Origin: Neptunomonas antarctica | GTDB taxonomy: Bacteria > Pseudomonadota > Gammaproteobacteria > Pseudomonadales > Balneatricaceae | Reading direction: 5' to 3' | NCBI RefSeq assembly: GCF_001305295.1 | Contig: NZ_LJSI01000023.1 | Coordinates: 62,001-126,000, forward strand | Length of the DNA stretch: 64,000 nt | Shown here: positions 18,477-27,650 of the stretch, piece by piece | How positions within the stretch are numbered: position 1 is the stretch's first letter | Layout: each line of letters starts with the position of its first letter | Translations under genes and position numbers: made by a program | Notes under the pieces: generated by a model | What the model saw: only the letters and a program-made list of their open reading frames with translations | Databases searched by the model: none | What the model was told of the DNA's origin: nothing

Positions 18477-18968
18477 ATGCAATTACAAAATCCTCTTTGG
18501 GCGTTTGCGTTGAAAGTTTATTCACATTCCGAGGTCGAACAGTGCTGTTTGACCCTACAAAATGATTATGGAATGAGTATTAACCGGTTATTGTTTGCCG
18601 GCTGGTTAGCGACGCAGCATAAGCCGATCAATATTTTAGCTTTGAAACACAGTGCTGCAGGGCAGTGGCAGAACGACATCACGCATCCATTACGGGCATT
18701 GAGGTATCAGGTTCGTGGTGATCATAGCAGTGAACCCGCCTTCGCCAGTTTTTATAAGGCGATGCGACAGGCGGAGCTGGAAGCCGAAAAAATAGAGCTG
18801 GCCTACCTTTATATACTGGCGGGGGAGTGCTCTGGCGCTGGTGAATCTACAGAGACGTTAATGGTGGAAAATCTGACACAGTTGATATCAGACAAACAGT
18901 TTCCGGTTGACGTTGAATTGTATGACTTATTAGCCAGTTTAGGTCGTCAGATGTCAATCCTGGGATAA
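18477..18968 (+). CDS. TIGR02444 family protein of unknown function
   Basis: A 163-residue soluble protein. The N-terminal part (NPLWAFALKVYSHSEVEQCC onwards) carries the pattern of the TIGR02444 family, which is commonly encoded beside yheS in Pseudomonas-like bacteria. No catalytic motif, signal peptide or membrane helix is visible, and the C-terminal half is helical. The start is the ATG 23 bp from the divergent yheS start, with no strong ribosome-binding site. Confidence 0.75.
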   Translation: MQLQNPLWAFALKVYSHSEVEQCCLTLQNDYGMSINRLLFAGWLATQHKPINILALKHSAAGQWQNDITHPLRALRYQVRGDHSSEPAFASFYKAMRQAELEAEKIELAYLYILAGECSGAGESTETLMVENLTQLISDKQFPVDVELYDLLASLGRQMSILG

Positions 18969-19070
18969 GATTGGCTTCTCTTTGAACTTTGCGGTCTAAT
19001 CAGGCACTAATGCCGCAACGAATGCATTTATTAACGCACATATACACGATCTCAGGAGTAAGGGAACAGC

Positions 19071-19769
19071 ATGAAAAAAACATTAATGGCCATGGCTGTG
19101 GCAAGTTCTTTGGTTGTAATGCCGCTCGCTCAGGCTTTTGAATTAAAAACCGATGATCAAAAAGTAAGTTACAGTTTGGGCTTGGTATTAGGTGAAAAGC
19201 TGAAGTTGGATCTGGAAACAATGGATCTGGAAGCTTTTCAGGAGGGTATTAAAGCTGTTTATAAAGGCACTACGCCGTTAATGGATTCGCAGCAAGTAGG
19301 TGAAACCATGCAGGCGTTCCAGATGAAAAAACAGGAAGAGCAGCGTCAGCAGATAGCTCAGTTGGCGCAGGATAATCTTGATAAAGGCCAGAAGTTTCTG
19401 ACAGAAAATGGTAAGAAATCGGGCGTTACGACAACCGAAAGTGGTTTGCAGTATGAAGAAACTCAGGCGGGTACCGGTAAGCAACCAACGGTTACTGACA
19501 CCGTTAAAGTTCATTATCGCGGTACCTTGATGGATGGTACTGAATTTGACAGCTCTTATGCACGTAATGAGCCCGTATCTTTCCCGCTTAACGGCGTTAT
19601 TCCGGGTTGGACTGAAGGTCTGCAGCTGATGAAAGAAGGCGGTAAAGCGAATTTGGCGATTCCTGCTGCGCTGGCTTACGGCCCGGGTGGTATGGGTAAT
19701 GCTATAGGCCCTAACTCAACACTGTTGTTTGAAGTAGAGCTATTAGAAGTTAATCCCGCTCCGGAATAA
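19071..19769 (+). CDS. Periplasmic FKBP-type peptidyl-prolyl cis-trans isomerase
   Basis: A 232-residue exported folding catalyst of the FkpA/Mip group. A clean Sec signal peptide (MKKTLMAMAVASS...AQA) spans residues 1-22. An N-terminal dimerisation domain with YSLGLVLGEKLK follows. A long connecting helix rich in Gln/Glu/Lys is next. The FKBP domain (about 120-228) carries VHYRGTLMDGTEFDSSY, GVIPGWTEGLQLM and AYGPGG, the active-site pattern. AGGAGTAAGG lies upstream of the ATG. It stands alone and ends at a strong shared terminator. Confidence 0.93.
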   Translation: MKKTLMAMAVASSLVVMPLAQAFELKTDDQKVSYSLGLVLGEKLKLDLETMDLEAFQEGIKAVYKGTTPLMDSQQVGETMQAFQMKKQEEQRQQIAQLAQDNLDKGQKFLTENGKKSGVTTTESGLQYEETQAGTGKQPTVTDTVKVHYRGTLMDGTEFDSSYARNEPVSFPLNGVIPGWTEGLQLMKEGGKANLAIPAALAYGPGGMGNAIGPNSTLLFEVELLEVNPAPE

Positions 19770-19799
19770 ACACGCATCTCTTATGGTGTGTTTTAGATG

Positions 19800-19825
19800 A
19801 AAATGGCCGCTGATGCGGCCATTTT
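19800..19825. terminator. Bidirectional terminator between the FKBP and WD40 genes
   Basis: A perfect 11-bp stem, AAAATGGCCGC and GCGGCCATTTT, closes a TGAT loop. A tracts and T tracts flank both sides, so it can end both convergent transcripts. Confidence 0.88.
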
Positions 19826-19854
19826 GATGTCAGAGCTGTTTATCTCAAAGTCTT

Positions 19855-20835
19855 TTATTTCAGAACATTCATGATGCCATTAGAGCCAATCGCGTAATAT
19901 TCACCGGAACCAAAGCCAACCGAATAAATGCTGGTGCTGGTGGGCCCGTAGGCATCACGTTTGTGGGCACGCCAGCTTTTCAGTTCTTCGCCTGTCGCGC
20001 TATCCCATAATTGAATCAGGCCGGCGGCTGTTCCTGTCAGTAGCTGAGCGCTGTTTTGCGAAAAGCGTGCCGCAACATAGCTAACGCGCTTTGGGAAAAA
20101 ACCTTCAGTGCCAGATAGTGTCTGGCGAATTTCACCCGTTTCGGTATCCCAGATAATAGCTTTGTCGAGATTACTCGCGCTAAAGGCGAGTTGGCCGTTG
20201 GGAGACAGGGCGACAACATCGATTATATTATCAAGTGATATCTGATGCAGAGGCTCGCCAGTGTCCATGTTCCACGCTGTTGTTTGGTAATCGTCGGAAC
20301 CGGTTAATGCAATGTGCCTATCGGCGCTTAACGCAACGCTTCGCACACGTCCCTGGTGGCGCAATTTTTGACGCACTCCGCCATTTTTAATATCAAAATA
20401 CACGGCTTCATGATTGCTCAGGCCTAAGAGTGCATAATCGCCCTCTGAAGACAGAGCCAAATCCAGTATTTCTCCGGGGGAGCTCCAGAACCATTCCGGT
20501 TGCCCGGTTAATGTGTGCCAGAGAACCAGATCCTGCTGTGTGGCGGTAACCGCAAAATTGGCTTCGGGGGAGAAGCCGGACTCAGCAATGATGGAGAGTT
20601 CACCTTGGCGGTGATTCCAGTCAAACAGACGCGCATTCTTCTGGATATCCCAAAGGCTGCCCCCTTCTTGCTGCGAACCTATTACTGCGTAATGTCCATC
20701 TGCCGAAATATCAGCACTGAAAGCGCCCAGTGTTGCGTATTCAAAAAAGGTAGTAGGCGTATTAGCCTGGTCGCACGCCGCTAATGTACTTACCAGCAAA
20801 GGAATAGCTAATAGCCGGAGTGATCGTTTAAACAT
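19855..20835 (-). CDS. WD40-repeat lipoprotein
   Basis: A 326-residue predicted lipoprotein: MFKRSLRLLAIPLLVSTLAAC has a basic start, a hydrophobic core and a Leu-Ala-Ala-Cys lipobox (Cys at about 21). Five to seven WD40-like blades follow (repeated motifs such as VALSADRHIALTGSDDYQT and VALSPNGQLAFSASNLDKA), probably a beta-propeller scaffold facing the periplasm. I chose the internal ATG because it places the lipobox correctly. A GTG at 20859 adjoining the rsd stop would add eight residues. It follows rsd directly on the same strand. Partner and role are unknown. Confidence 0.82.
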   Translation of the reverse strand: MFKRSLRLLAIPLLVSTLAACDQANTPTTFFEYATLGAFSADISADGHYAVIGSQQEGGSLWDIQKNARLFDWNHRQGELSIIAESGFSPEANFAVTATQQDLVLWHTLTGQPEWFWSSPGEILDLALSSEGDYALLGLSNHEAVYFDIKNGGVRQKLRHQGRVRSVALSADRHIALTGSDDYQTTAWNMDTGEPLHQISLDNIIDVVALSPNGQLAFSASNLDKAIIWDTETGEIRQTLSGTEGFFPKRVSYVAARFSQNSAQLLTGTAAGLIQLWDSATGEELKSWRAHKRDAYGPTSTSIYSVGFGSGEYYAIGSNGIMNVLK

Positions 20836-20858
20836 CACTGAGCCTATCCTATGCCTCA

Positions 20859-21332
20859 CTATGCCCCAACCATGACTGTATCGCGGTGTGCGGTGTGCAG
20901 TATCTCAATTAGCTGATCTTCTAAGGCGAAACGTTCTTCCAGATTTTCCCCTAGCGTTGAGAGCTGAAACGAAAACTCCCTGATTTGCTGTACTGTCGGG
21001 TTTTTAAGAGAAGCAAAATTATCATTGAAATCGAGAGCAGCATCCGTTGTAGGTTGAATCCGTGGAAAAATCTTTTGTGCTTCTTCCAGGCTGCCGTCAT
21101 TAAATTCGCTACCTTCGTGGAGTAGCTGTTCATAGACTTCGAAATGTCCTGACGATAAATAATCCATCATGGTTGTACAGAAAGATTCGATTTTCCCTTC
21201 TATTTCCCGGACTTCAACAGAAGGTAGTGATACAAATTTACTGATCAGCTTCTGCCTGTCATCTAGCCAGTGATCGATAATGCTACTGACACCACCCCAG
21301 CGTTCGTGTGCACTTTGGCATTTTTCTAACAT
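20859..21332 (-). CDS. rsd: Anti-sigma-70 factor of the Rsd/AlgQ family
   Basis: A 157-residue helical protein matching Rsd/AlgQ, which binds region 4 of sigma-70 and frees core RNA polymerase for alternative sigma factors. Family-typical segments are seen: IIDHWLDDRQKLI near the N-terminus, DYLSSGHFEVYEQLLHEG near residue 57 and GENLEERFALEDQLIEIL near the C-terminus. AAGGA lies 8 bases before the ATG. It is upstream of the WD40 lipoprotein gene with effectively no gap, which suggests an operon. Proteins of this family modulate stationary-phase gene expression and, in Pseudomonas, alginate synthesis. Confidence 0.88.
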   Translation of the reverse strand: MLEKCQSAHERWGGVSSIIDHWLDDRQKLISKFVSLPSVEVREIEGKIESFCTTMMDYLSSGHFEVYEQLLHEGSEFNDGSLEEAQKIFPRIQPTTDAALDFNDNFASLKNPTVQQIREFSFQLSTLGENLEERFALEDQLIEILHTAHRDTVMVGA

Positions 21333-21473
21333 AATCGAATCCTTATTCGTTAATATGATTTAATACTAATACTAAGCGACTTTCAGGTGCAAGAGAGATC
21401 AATCTCTGGTGTAGTCAAAATAGGCGGTTATACTTACCTGACATTGATTTATCTCAACGGGAGCCTTCAGGTT

Positions 21474-21878
21474 ATGCTACTACGTTTTTTCGCGATTGTT
21501 TTATTAAGTTTGTGGTTACCTGCCGTGTGGGCAGCGGAAGAAGAAGCGCCGGCTGCTGCAGAGTACGTCGGTTATGTTGAGCTCAAGCCTTTTATTACCA
21601 ATTTTGGTGGTGAGGGAAAAGTGCGTTTCCTTAAATGTGAAGTGACTATTCAGGTGAGTTCAGAAGATACCAGCTATGCGATTAATCACCATATGGCAAA
21701 TGTCAGGAATGATTTAGTCTTTCTGTTTAGTGCGCAGACGGAAGCAGATTTAGAAACGGTTGAAGCGCAGAAAATTCTGGCAAAGAAAGGCTTAGCGCTT
21801 ATTCAGAAGCTACTAATAGAAGAGGAAGGTGAGGCGATGGTCACCGACCTCTTCTTTACCAGCTTTGTTATTCAGTAA
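21474..21878 (+). CDS. FliL-family protein, orphan
   Basis: A 134-residue exported protein. The start ATG 21474 gives a signal peptide or anchor (MLLRFFAIVLLSLWLPAVWA), then a short acidic linker. The FliL-type domain follows (YVELKPFITNFGGEGKVRFLKCEVTIQ...), ending VTDLFFTSFVIQ, the conserved FliL C-terminal pattern. CGGGAG and CAGG lie upstream. FliL normally acts at the flagellar basal body near the stator. No flagellar gene is nearby, so this is a stand-alone paralogue and its role need not be flagellar. An upstream in-frame ATG at 21387 would bury the signal peptide and is not favoured. Confidence 0.8.
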   Translation: MLLRFFAIVLLSLWLPAVWAAEEEAPAAAEYVGYVELKPFITNFGGEGKVRFLKCEVTIQVSSEDTSYAINHHMANVRNDLVFLFSAQTEADLETVEAQKILAKKGLALIQKLLIEEEGEAMVTDLFFTSFVIQ

Positions 21879-21901
21879 GCCCTACAGGCTGCTAACAATG
21901 C

Positions 21902-23467
21902 TCAGCTAGCTAAGTAAGCTGCCAGGTATTGATCGAAGTCGAGTGTGTCGCTGGCTTCGATTGCATTTTGTTCTGCCAGTGATGCCTGCGCTTGCTGTGT
22001 GAAATCCTTCTGTATATCTTCAGGCAGGGTTGACTGATTGAACGTTTGTTTATGCTCCGCACTCTTCTGCAGCAACCATTCTGTATGATTTAAGCCGCTT
22101 TCTTTGAGAGCGCTTAATACTTGTGCAGAGGGCGTTAGGGAGACGTCGTCCAGTTTGCTGTGCTGTGCTGTGACCGCATTCTGATAATCGGCGCCCTGAT
22201 GCAGGGTATCCAGCATTACGGCTGTCATCTGTACTTGTGCAAGTATGTTGTTACCTGCCTCAATCAGTGAAACAGGGCCGTCCAGTGTTTCCAGTGTCAG
22301 GCCTGGTTCGCGGCCTCGGGTCACAACTTTTTCTAAATTATCGCTAATCATGTCGCATTCAGTAATGCCGATTTCATCATCGCTCATTAACAGGCAGCTA
22401 ATCAGAAAAGCATCCAAAAATTTGGCTTGCTGAATATCCATGCCGATCGGTAAAAATGGGTTGATATCGGTATTACGTACTTCGATATATTCAACGCCCC
22501 TCTGGTGCAATGCATGCAGAGGTTTTTCGCCGGGCTGGGCAACCCGTTTAGGGCGTATATCGCTGTAATATTCGTTCTCAATCTGCAGAATGCTGGTGTT
22601 GAGTTGTTTATACTGGCCATCTACTTTAGTGCCTATGGCTTCATAGGCAGCATAAGATGTATGGATCGCTCTATGTAATGAACTGATATAGGTATTAAGG
22701 TGATTAAAACAGATGCTCAATGACGCTTGGGCTTTATTTGAGTAACCCAAATCACTCATACGTAACGACGTAGCATAAGGCAGATAAAGGGTATGCTCGT
22801 GTAGCGTTTCAAGTTGATGTTTCTTTCCTTTAAGAAAAGAATCACACAACGCTGGAGACGCGCCAAACAGGTAGAGCAACAGCCAGGAATTACGGCGAAA
22901 ATTGCGTATTAGTCTGAAATACGAGGCTGAACGGAAAGACTGCAATGAATCGGTATTTTTCTGCAATGTCTGTAAGGCACGCCAAAAGTCATCAGGTAAC
23001 GAAAAGTTATAATGAATACCGGCAATAGTTTGCATCATTTTACCGTAACGATGCTCAAGACCCACCCGATAAATATGCTTTAGCTGACCGACATTAGAGG
23101 TGCCGAAGTGCGCGATAGGTACAGCGGCTTCGTTCTTAATATGGCAAGGCATGCTGCCTCCCCATATCAGTTCTTCATCTAAGTGCTGGTAACTGAAGCG
23201 ATGTAAGTTCTCAAGATGGCTTAAAGCGTCCTCCGGCTTTTCAAAAACAGGCGTGATAAATTCCAGTAGCGATTCAGAATAATCGGTCGTAATCGTACCG
23301 TTGGTCAGTGCTGATCCAAGCCCTATAGGGTGATCTGACTGAGACAGTTCGCCTGTGCGATCAACACGTAAACCTTCTTTTTCGATACCGTGCAGCACAC
23401 CCTTTAAGTATGTGTGGTTGCCGGTAGAAAGCAATTGTTCAAGCTGTTTTTTCAGAACGGATGCCAA
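21902..23467 (-). CDS. gshA: Glutamate-cysteine ligase
   Basis: A 521-residue gammaproteobacterial (type 1) GshA, which joins glutamate and cysteine with ATP in the first step of glutathione synthesis. Diagnostic segments include GIEKEGLRVDRTGELSQSDHP near residue 26, TDYSESLLEFITP near 60 and GVEYIEVRNTDINPF near 325. The start is TTG (23467), preceded by an AGGGCTAGG-rich stretch. Length agrees with E. coli GshA (518). gshB is not in the window. The gene is convergent with the FliL-like gene. Confidence 0.95.
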   Translation of the reverse strand: MASVLKKQLEQLLSTGNHTYLKGVLHGIEKEGLRVDRTGELSQSDHPIGLGSALTNGTITTDYSESLLEFITPVFEKPEDALSHLENLHRFSYQHLDEELIWGGSMPCHIKNEAAVPIAHFGTSNVGQLKHIYRVGLEHRYGKMMQTIAGIHYNFSLPDDFWRALQTLQKNTDSLQSFRSASYFRLIRNFRRNSWLLLYLFGASPALCDSFLKGKKHQLETLHEHTLYLPYATSLRMSDLGYSNKAQASLSICFNHLNTYISSLHRAIHTSYAAYEAIGTKVDGQYKQLNTSILQIENEYYSDIRPKRVAQPGEKPLHALHQRGVEYIEVRNTDINPFLPIGMDIQQAKFLDAFLISCLLMSDDEIGITECDMISDNLEKVVTRGREPGLTLETLDGPVSLIEAGNNILAQVQMTAVMLDTLHQGADYQNAVTAQHSKLDDVSLTPSAQVLSALKESGLNHTEWLLQKSAEHKQTFNQSTLPEDIQKDFTQQAQASLAEQNAIEASDTLDFDQYLAAYLAS

Positions 23468-23548
23468 AGCCTAGCCCTTCTTGGATGATAAAATGGCAGA
23501 CATTATAACCAGAGTCGCCGGATTAAAGCACAGAAACAGTGCGTTGCA

Positions 23549-25879
23549 TTATTTAACTTTAAATCCCGCCGCTTTTAATCCTGCTGTAAGGCTATTTAGT
23601 AAGGGCTTTTCATGGGGTACTTTGGCTCGTGTTGTGGTTGCTGTCATATGAGGCTTGCTGGATTTTTCTGAGGCTGATCTGTCTTGGTTTTCCATCGGTC
23701 TCTTGTGAGTGCTTTGTATTGCGCTTTTCATAGGCTGGCTTTTCATAGAGAGAGCAATGCGACGTCTGGCTTCATCAACGTCGGTCACGCGGACCTGCAC
23801 AATATCACCGGTTTTAACAACGCTGTGTGGGTCTTTTACAAATTGATCCGCGAGTTGCGAGATGTGCACCAGGCCGTCTTGATGTACGCCGATATCGATA
23901 AAAGCGCCAAAGTTGGTGACATTGGTCACAACCCCTTCCAGTTGCATATCGATATGTAGATCTTTCAGCGTTTCTACTCCGGCCGCAAATTGTGCTGTTT
24001 TGAACTCCGGACGTGGATCTCTGCCTGGCTTTTCAAGTTCGGCGATGACATCGCGCACTGTATATTCACCATAGTGCTGCGACACAAATTGATGTGAGGT
24101 GAGGGTTTTAATCAGCGCGCTATTACCGATCAGTTCGGCTGCTTTACAGTGCAACGTGCTGGCCATGCTGTCGACCAGTGCATAGGCTTCAGGGTGTACG
24201 GCAGAGTTATCCAATGGCTGTTGTCCTTCGCGGATGCGCAGAAAAGCGGCACACTGCTCGAAGGCTTTAGCGCCGAGCCTGGGGACTTTGAGAAGCTGTT
24301 TACGATCGCCGAAGCGGCCTTGCTTGTCACGGTAATCGATAATGTTTTGCGCGGTTTTTTTATTGAGTCCGGCGACTTTAGCCAGTAATTCGCAGGAGGC
24401 GGTATTCAGGTCGACGCCCACATGGTTGACACCGTCTTCGACCACGTTTTCCAATGAAGCTGCCAGCGATTTTTGATCGACATCGTGCTGATACTGGCCA
24501 ACACCAATCGCTTTAGGATCTATTTTAACCAGTTCCGCCAGGGGGTCCTGCAAGCGTCGGGCGATTGATACGGCGCCGCGAATAGTGACATCCAGATCGG
24601 GGAACTCATGGCTGGCCAGTTCCGACGCTGAATACACAGAGGCGCCTGCTTCGCTGACGATAACGGCGCTGAAATTTAGCTCAGGATGGCGTGTGCCAAG
24701 ATCTTTAATCAGCTGTTCCGTTTCTCTTGAAGCGGTACCATTACCGATACTGATTAATGAGACGTCGTGTTTGGCGACCAGCTTTGCCAGCGTACTGAGC
24801 GATTCATCCCAGCGCTTATGCGGCGCATGCGGGTATAGGGTGCAGTGATCCAGTAATTTCCCAGTAGCATCAACCACGGCAGCTTTGGTGCCGGTGCGTA
24901 GTCCAGGGTCCAGCCCCAGGGTGATTTTTTGCCCGGCGGGTGCCGCGAGCAACAGATCTTTGAGGTTACGTGCAAACACCTTAATCGCTTCGCTTTCTGC
25001 TTCCTCACGTAAGCGCTTCAGCAGATCCGTTTCGATTTGTTTATGGAGTTTCTGTGTCCATGTCTGCGCAACACAGTTTTGTAACCAGCGTTCACGACTA
25101 CTGTTACCGGTAGGGATGCGGGTATGGTGTGCAATAATCTGTACGGGTTCGTTTTGCATGGTTGCTTCGGGCAGCAGGGATATTTTCAATTCACCCGCTT
25201 TGTTTCCCCGGAACATAGCTAAAGCCCGATGTGATGGCATTTTTCGGAGAGGCTCTCTATGGTCGTAGTAATCGCGAAATTTACTGTCATCCGTGGCTTT
25301 ACCGCGCGCTACGGCAACGGTGGCAATACTATTGCCCCAGAGCCATTTGCGTAATTTGTCCAATAGGTCGGCTTGTTCAGAGAACTGCTCTATTAAAATT
25401 TGCTGTGCCCCCGCCAATGCACTTTCTTGATCAGGAACTTCTTTATCCGGATTAATATAATGGCTGGCGGCCTGCATAGGATCACAGGGTGTATTGAGTA
25501 GTTGTAGCGCCAGAGGCTCAAGCCCTGCTTCCCGCGCGGCCTGAGCTTTACTGCGGCGTTTAGGACGATAAGGCAGGTACAAATCTTCGAGACGTACTTT
25601 TGTCTCAGCGGTGGTGATAGCTGTCGTTAGTTCGGGTGTTAATTTTCCCTGTTCCTGAATACTTTGCAGTATCGTCTTTCTACGACTTTCCAGATCTCGG
25701 AGGTAATCTACGCGCAGGGCCAATTGGCGTAATTGGATATCGTCCAGTGCACCGGTGACTTCTTTACGGTAACGGGCAATGAAAGGCACCGTCGCACCTT
25801 CATCCAGCAGGGTAATAGTGGCAGAGACCTGTTGTGGGCGAACACCCAATTCCTGAGCAATTTGTGCAGCGAGATTCAT
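23549..25879 (-). CDS. tex: Tex-type RNA-binding transcription accessory protein
   Basis: A 776-residue Tex/YhgF protein. Domains in order are an N-terminal helical HTH region (EGATVPFIARYRKEVTGALDD), a YqgF/RuvX-like nuclease-fold domain (about 320-450, LGLDPGLRTGTKAAVVD), helix-hairpin-helix motifs (about 485-560), and an S1 RNA-binding domain (about 645-715, GVVTNVTNFGAFIDIGVHQDGLVHISQ). A basic low-complexity tail follows. I chose the ATG giving MNLAAQIAQELGV because homologues start there and GGAT lies upstream. An ATG at 25954 lacks a ribosome-binding site and adds 25 poorly conserved residues. Tex influences transcription and, in pathogens, toxin expression. Confidence 0.92.
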   Translation of the reverse strand: MNLAAQIAQELGVRPQQVSATITLLDEGATVPFIARYRKEVTGALDDIQLRQLALRVDYLRDLESRRKTILQSIQEQGKLTPELTTAITTAETKVRLEDLYLPYRPKRRSKAQAAREAGLEPLALQLLNTPCDPMQAASHYINPDKEVPDQESALAGAQQILIEQFSEQADLLDKLRKWLWGNSIATVAVARGKATDDSKFRDYYDHREPLRKMPSHRALAMFRGNKAGELKISLLPEATMQNEPVQIIAHHTRIPTGNSSRERWLQNCVAQTWTQKLHKQIETDLLKRLREEAESEAIKVFARNLKDLLLAAPAGQKITLGLDPGLRTGTKAAVVDATGKLLDHCTLYPHAPHKRWDESLSTLAKLVAKHDVSLISIGNGTASRETEQLIKDLGTRHPELNFSAVIVSEAGASVYSASELASHEFPDLDVTIRGAVSIARRLQDPLAELVKIDPKAIGVGQYQHDVDQKSLAASLENVVEDGVNHVGVDLNTASCELLAKVAGLNKKTAQNIIDYRDKQGRFGDRKQLLKVPRLGAKAFEQCAAFLRIREGQQPLDNSAVHPEAYALVDSMASTLHCKAAELIGNSALIKTLTSHQFVSQHYGEYTVRDVIAELEKPGRDPRPEFKTAQFAAGVETLKDLHIDMQLEGVVTNVTNFGAFIDIGVHQDGLVHISQLADQFVKDPHSVVKTGDIVQVRVTDVDEARRRIALSMKSQPMKSAIQSTHKRPMENQDRSASEKSSKPHMTATTTRAKVPHEKPLLNSLTAGLKAAGFKVK

Positions 25880-26047
25880 AAGGCTATCCAATTCATGAGG
25901 TATATCCCGTTCATAAGGCCTATCCGGTTCAAGGCGACTGGGTGAGCGCGACATTTAGAAAATGCTCATCAGAATAGCATTCAAATATACGCCAGTAAAA
26001 AGGGAGGCGAATAGCCTCCGATCATAAAATAGTGGATTGCCCGGCGC

Positions 26048-27484
26048 TTAGGGAACTTGTAGTACCTGCATTGAGTTTGTTCCGCCGTGCTCGCCCAGTT
26101 TAGCGCCACGTGTGAGAATGATGAGATCGCCACTGTTGAGCAGATCTTTCGCTTTTAAACCGGCCATTATTTCATCATTTAAGCGTGCCTCAGGGATACT
26201 GGTAGCATCAAAGTGCATCGCTTCAACGCCTCGGTACAGGGCCATACGACGCATGGTACGGTCATGACGGGTAAGGGCGTAAATAGGTAAGCCTGAACGA
26301 ATACGAGACATCCAGCGCGGCGTCGACCCCGACTCTGTCAGGCAGATAATAGCTTTGATACCGACCAGATGATTGGCCGTGTACATCGCAGAGCGGGCAA
26401 TGGTTTCATCGATACGGTCGCCTCGCTGGGTGATGTTGGTTGTTGCCGGGCGAGCCGACTGATGGCGTTCTGCACCCTGACAGATTTCGGTCATGGACTT
26501 AACCACTTCCACCGGAAAATCCCCCGCCGCTGTTTCTGCAGAGAGCATGACGGCATCAGTACCATCCAGAATGGCATTTGCCACATCAAAGACTTCTGCT
26601 CGTGTCGGCATCGAACTTTTGATCATGGTTTCCATCATTTGTGTTGCTGTAATGACGGTACGGCTTAATTCGCGGGCGCGATTGATAATGTGTTTTTGTA
26701 CGCCAATCAACTCAGCATCGCCAATCTCGACACCTAAATCACCCCGCGCCACCATGACGCTATCGCTGGCCAGAATCAGCTTATCCAGCACATCATTGTC
26801 TGCTACTGCTTCGGCGCGTTCAATTTTAGCAATAATTTCTGCACGGCTGCCTGCTGCCAGTAACAGTGCTCTGGCCTCATCAATATCGGCGGCGGAGCGC
26901 GGAAACGACACTGCAACGTAATCCATATCGAGTTCTGCGACCACCAGAATGTCACGCTTATCTTTAGCCGTGAGTGCTGCGGCTGACAATCCGCCGCCTT
27001 GTTTGTTGATGCCTTTGTTATTAGACAGTGGACCGTTGAGCAGTACTTCTGTTTCGACGCGGGATCCAATGACGTTAAGTACTTTTAGCTGCATGCGGCC
27101 ATCATCCAGCAGTAAAATATCGCCGGGAACACAGTCTTTGGGCAATTCTTTATAATCCAGGCCTACTTGATATTGATCCCCGTCAGTACTTGATAGTTCT
27201 CCATCAAGTGTGAATTTATCACCTTTTTTTAGTTCGATGCGGTCGGTTTTGAATTTAGTAATCCGAATTTTAGGTCCTTGCAGGTCGCCCATCACAGCGA
27301 CTATTTTGCCAATACGGCGGGCGGTAGCCTGCACTTCTTGCGCTCGTCGTCGGTGGTCATCTGCAGTTCCGTGGGAGAAGTTTAAACGTACCACGTTAAC
27401 GCCTGAACGAATTAACTCTTCCAGCACACCGGGTCGGTCTGTTGCAGGTCCTAAAGTAGCTACAATTTTAGTACGTTTCAGCAT
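26048..27484 (-). CDS. pyk: Pyruvate kinase
   Basis: A 478-residue pyruvate kinase converting PEP and ADP to pyruvate and ATP. The N-terminus RTKIVATLGPATD, the substrate segment VVRLNFSHG, the metal/PEP site MVARGDLGVEIG and the ATQMMETM stretch are all present, followed by the C-terminal domain. Length and sequence resemble PykA (type II). The gene is divergent from dctB. Together with pckA in the same window it defines the PEP-pyruvate node used during growth on organic acids. Confidence 0.96.
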   Translation of the reverse strand: MLKRTKIVATLGPATDRPGVLEELIRSGVNVVRLNFSHGTADDHRRRAQEVQATARRIGKIVAVMGDLQGPKIRITKFKTDRIELKKGDKFTLDGELSSTDGDQYQVGLDYKELPKDCVPGDILLLDDGRMQLKVLNVIGSRVETEVLLNGPLSNNKGINKQGGGLSAAALTAKDKRDILVVAELDMDYVAVSFPRSAADIDEARALLLAAGSRAEIIAKIERAEAVADNDVLDKLILASDSVMVARGDLGVEIGDAELIGVQKHIINRARELSRTVITATQMMETMIKSSMPTRAEVFDVANAILDGTDAVMLSAETAAGDFPVEVVKSMTEICQGAERHQSARPATTNITQRGDRIDETIARSAMYTANHLVGIKAIICLTESGSTPRWMSRIRSGLPIYALTRHDRTMRRMALYRGVEAMHFDATSIPEARLNDEIMAGLKAKDLLNSGDLIILTRGAKLGEHGGTNSMQVLQVP

Positions 27485-27650
27485 AAGAGTTCTCAGTTAA
27501 CTGTGTTTAAGAGAGGAGACAATCCAGAGAGCACCACTCGATCCTTCTGTTCGTGTGAAAATAAGATGTTTGTTATAGAATCATAGCAGCAGATAATTTC
27601 TACTTCATACTAAGATCTGTGTATTTTTATATTAAATTATTTGAAGGGGC

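Noticed and set aside
25880-25954. Longer Tex start at 25954
   Set aside because: There is no ribosome-binding site, and homologues start at the Met-Asn-Leu-Ala-Ala segment.
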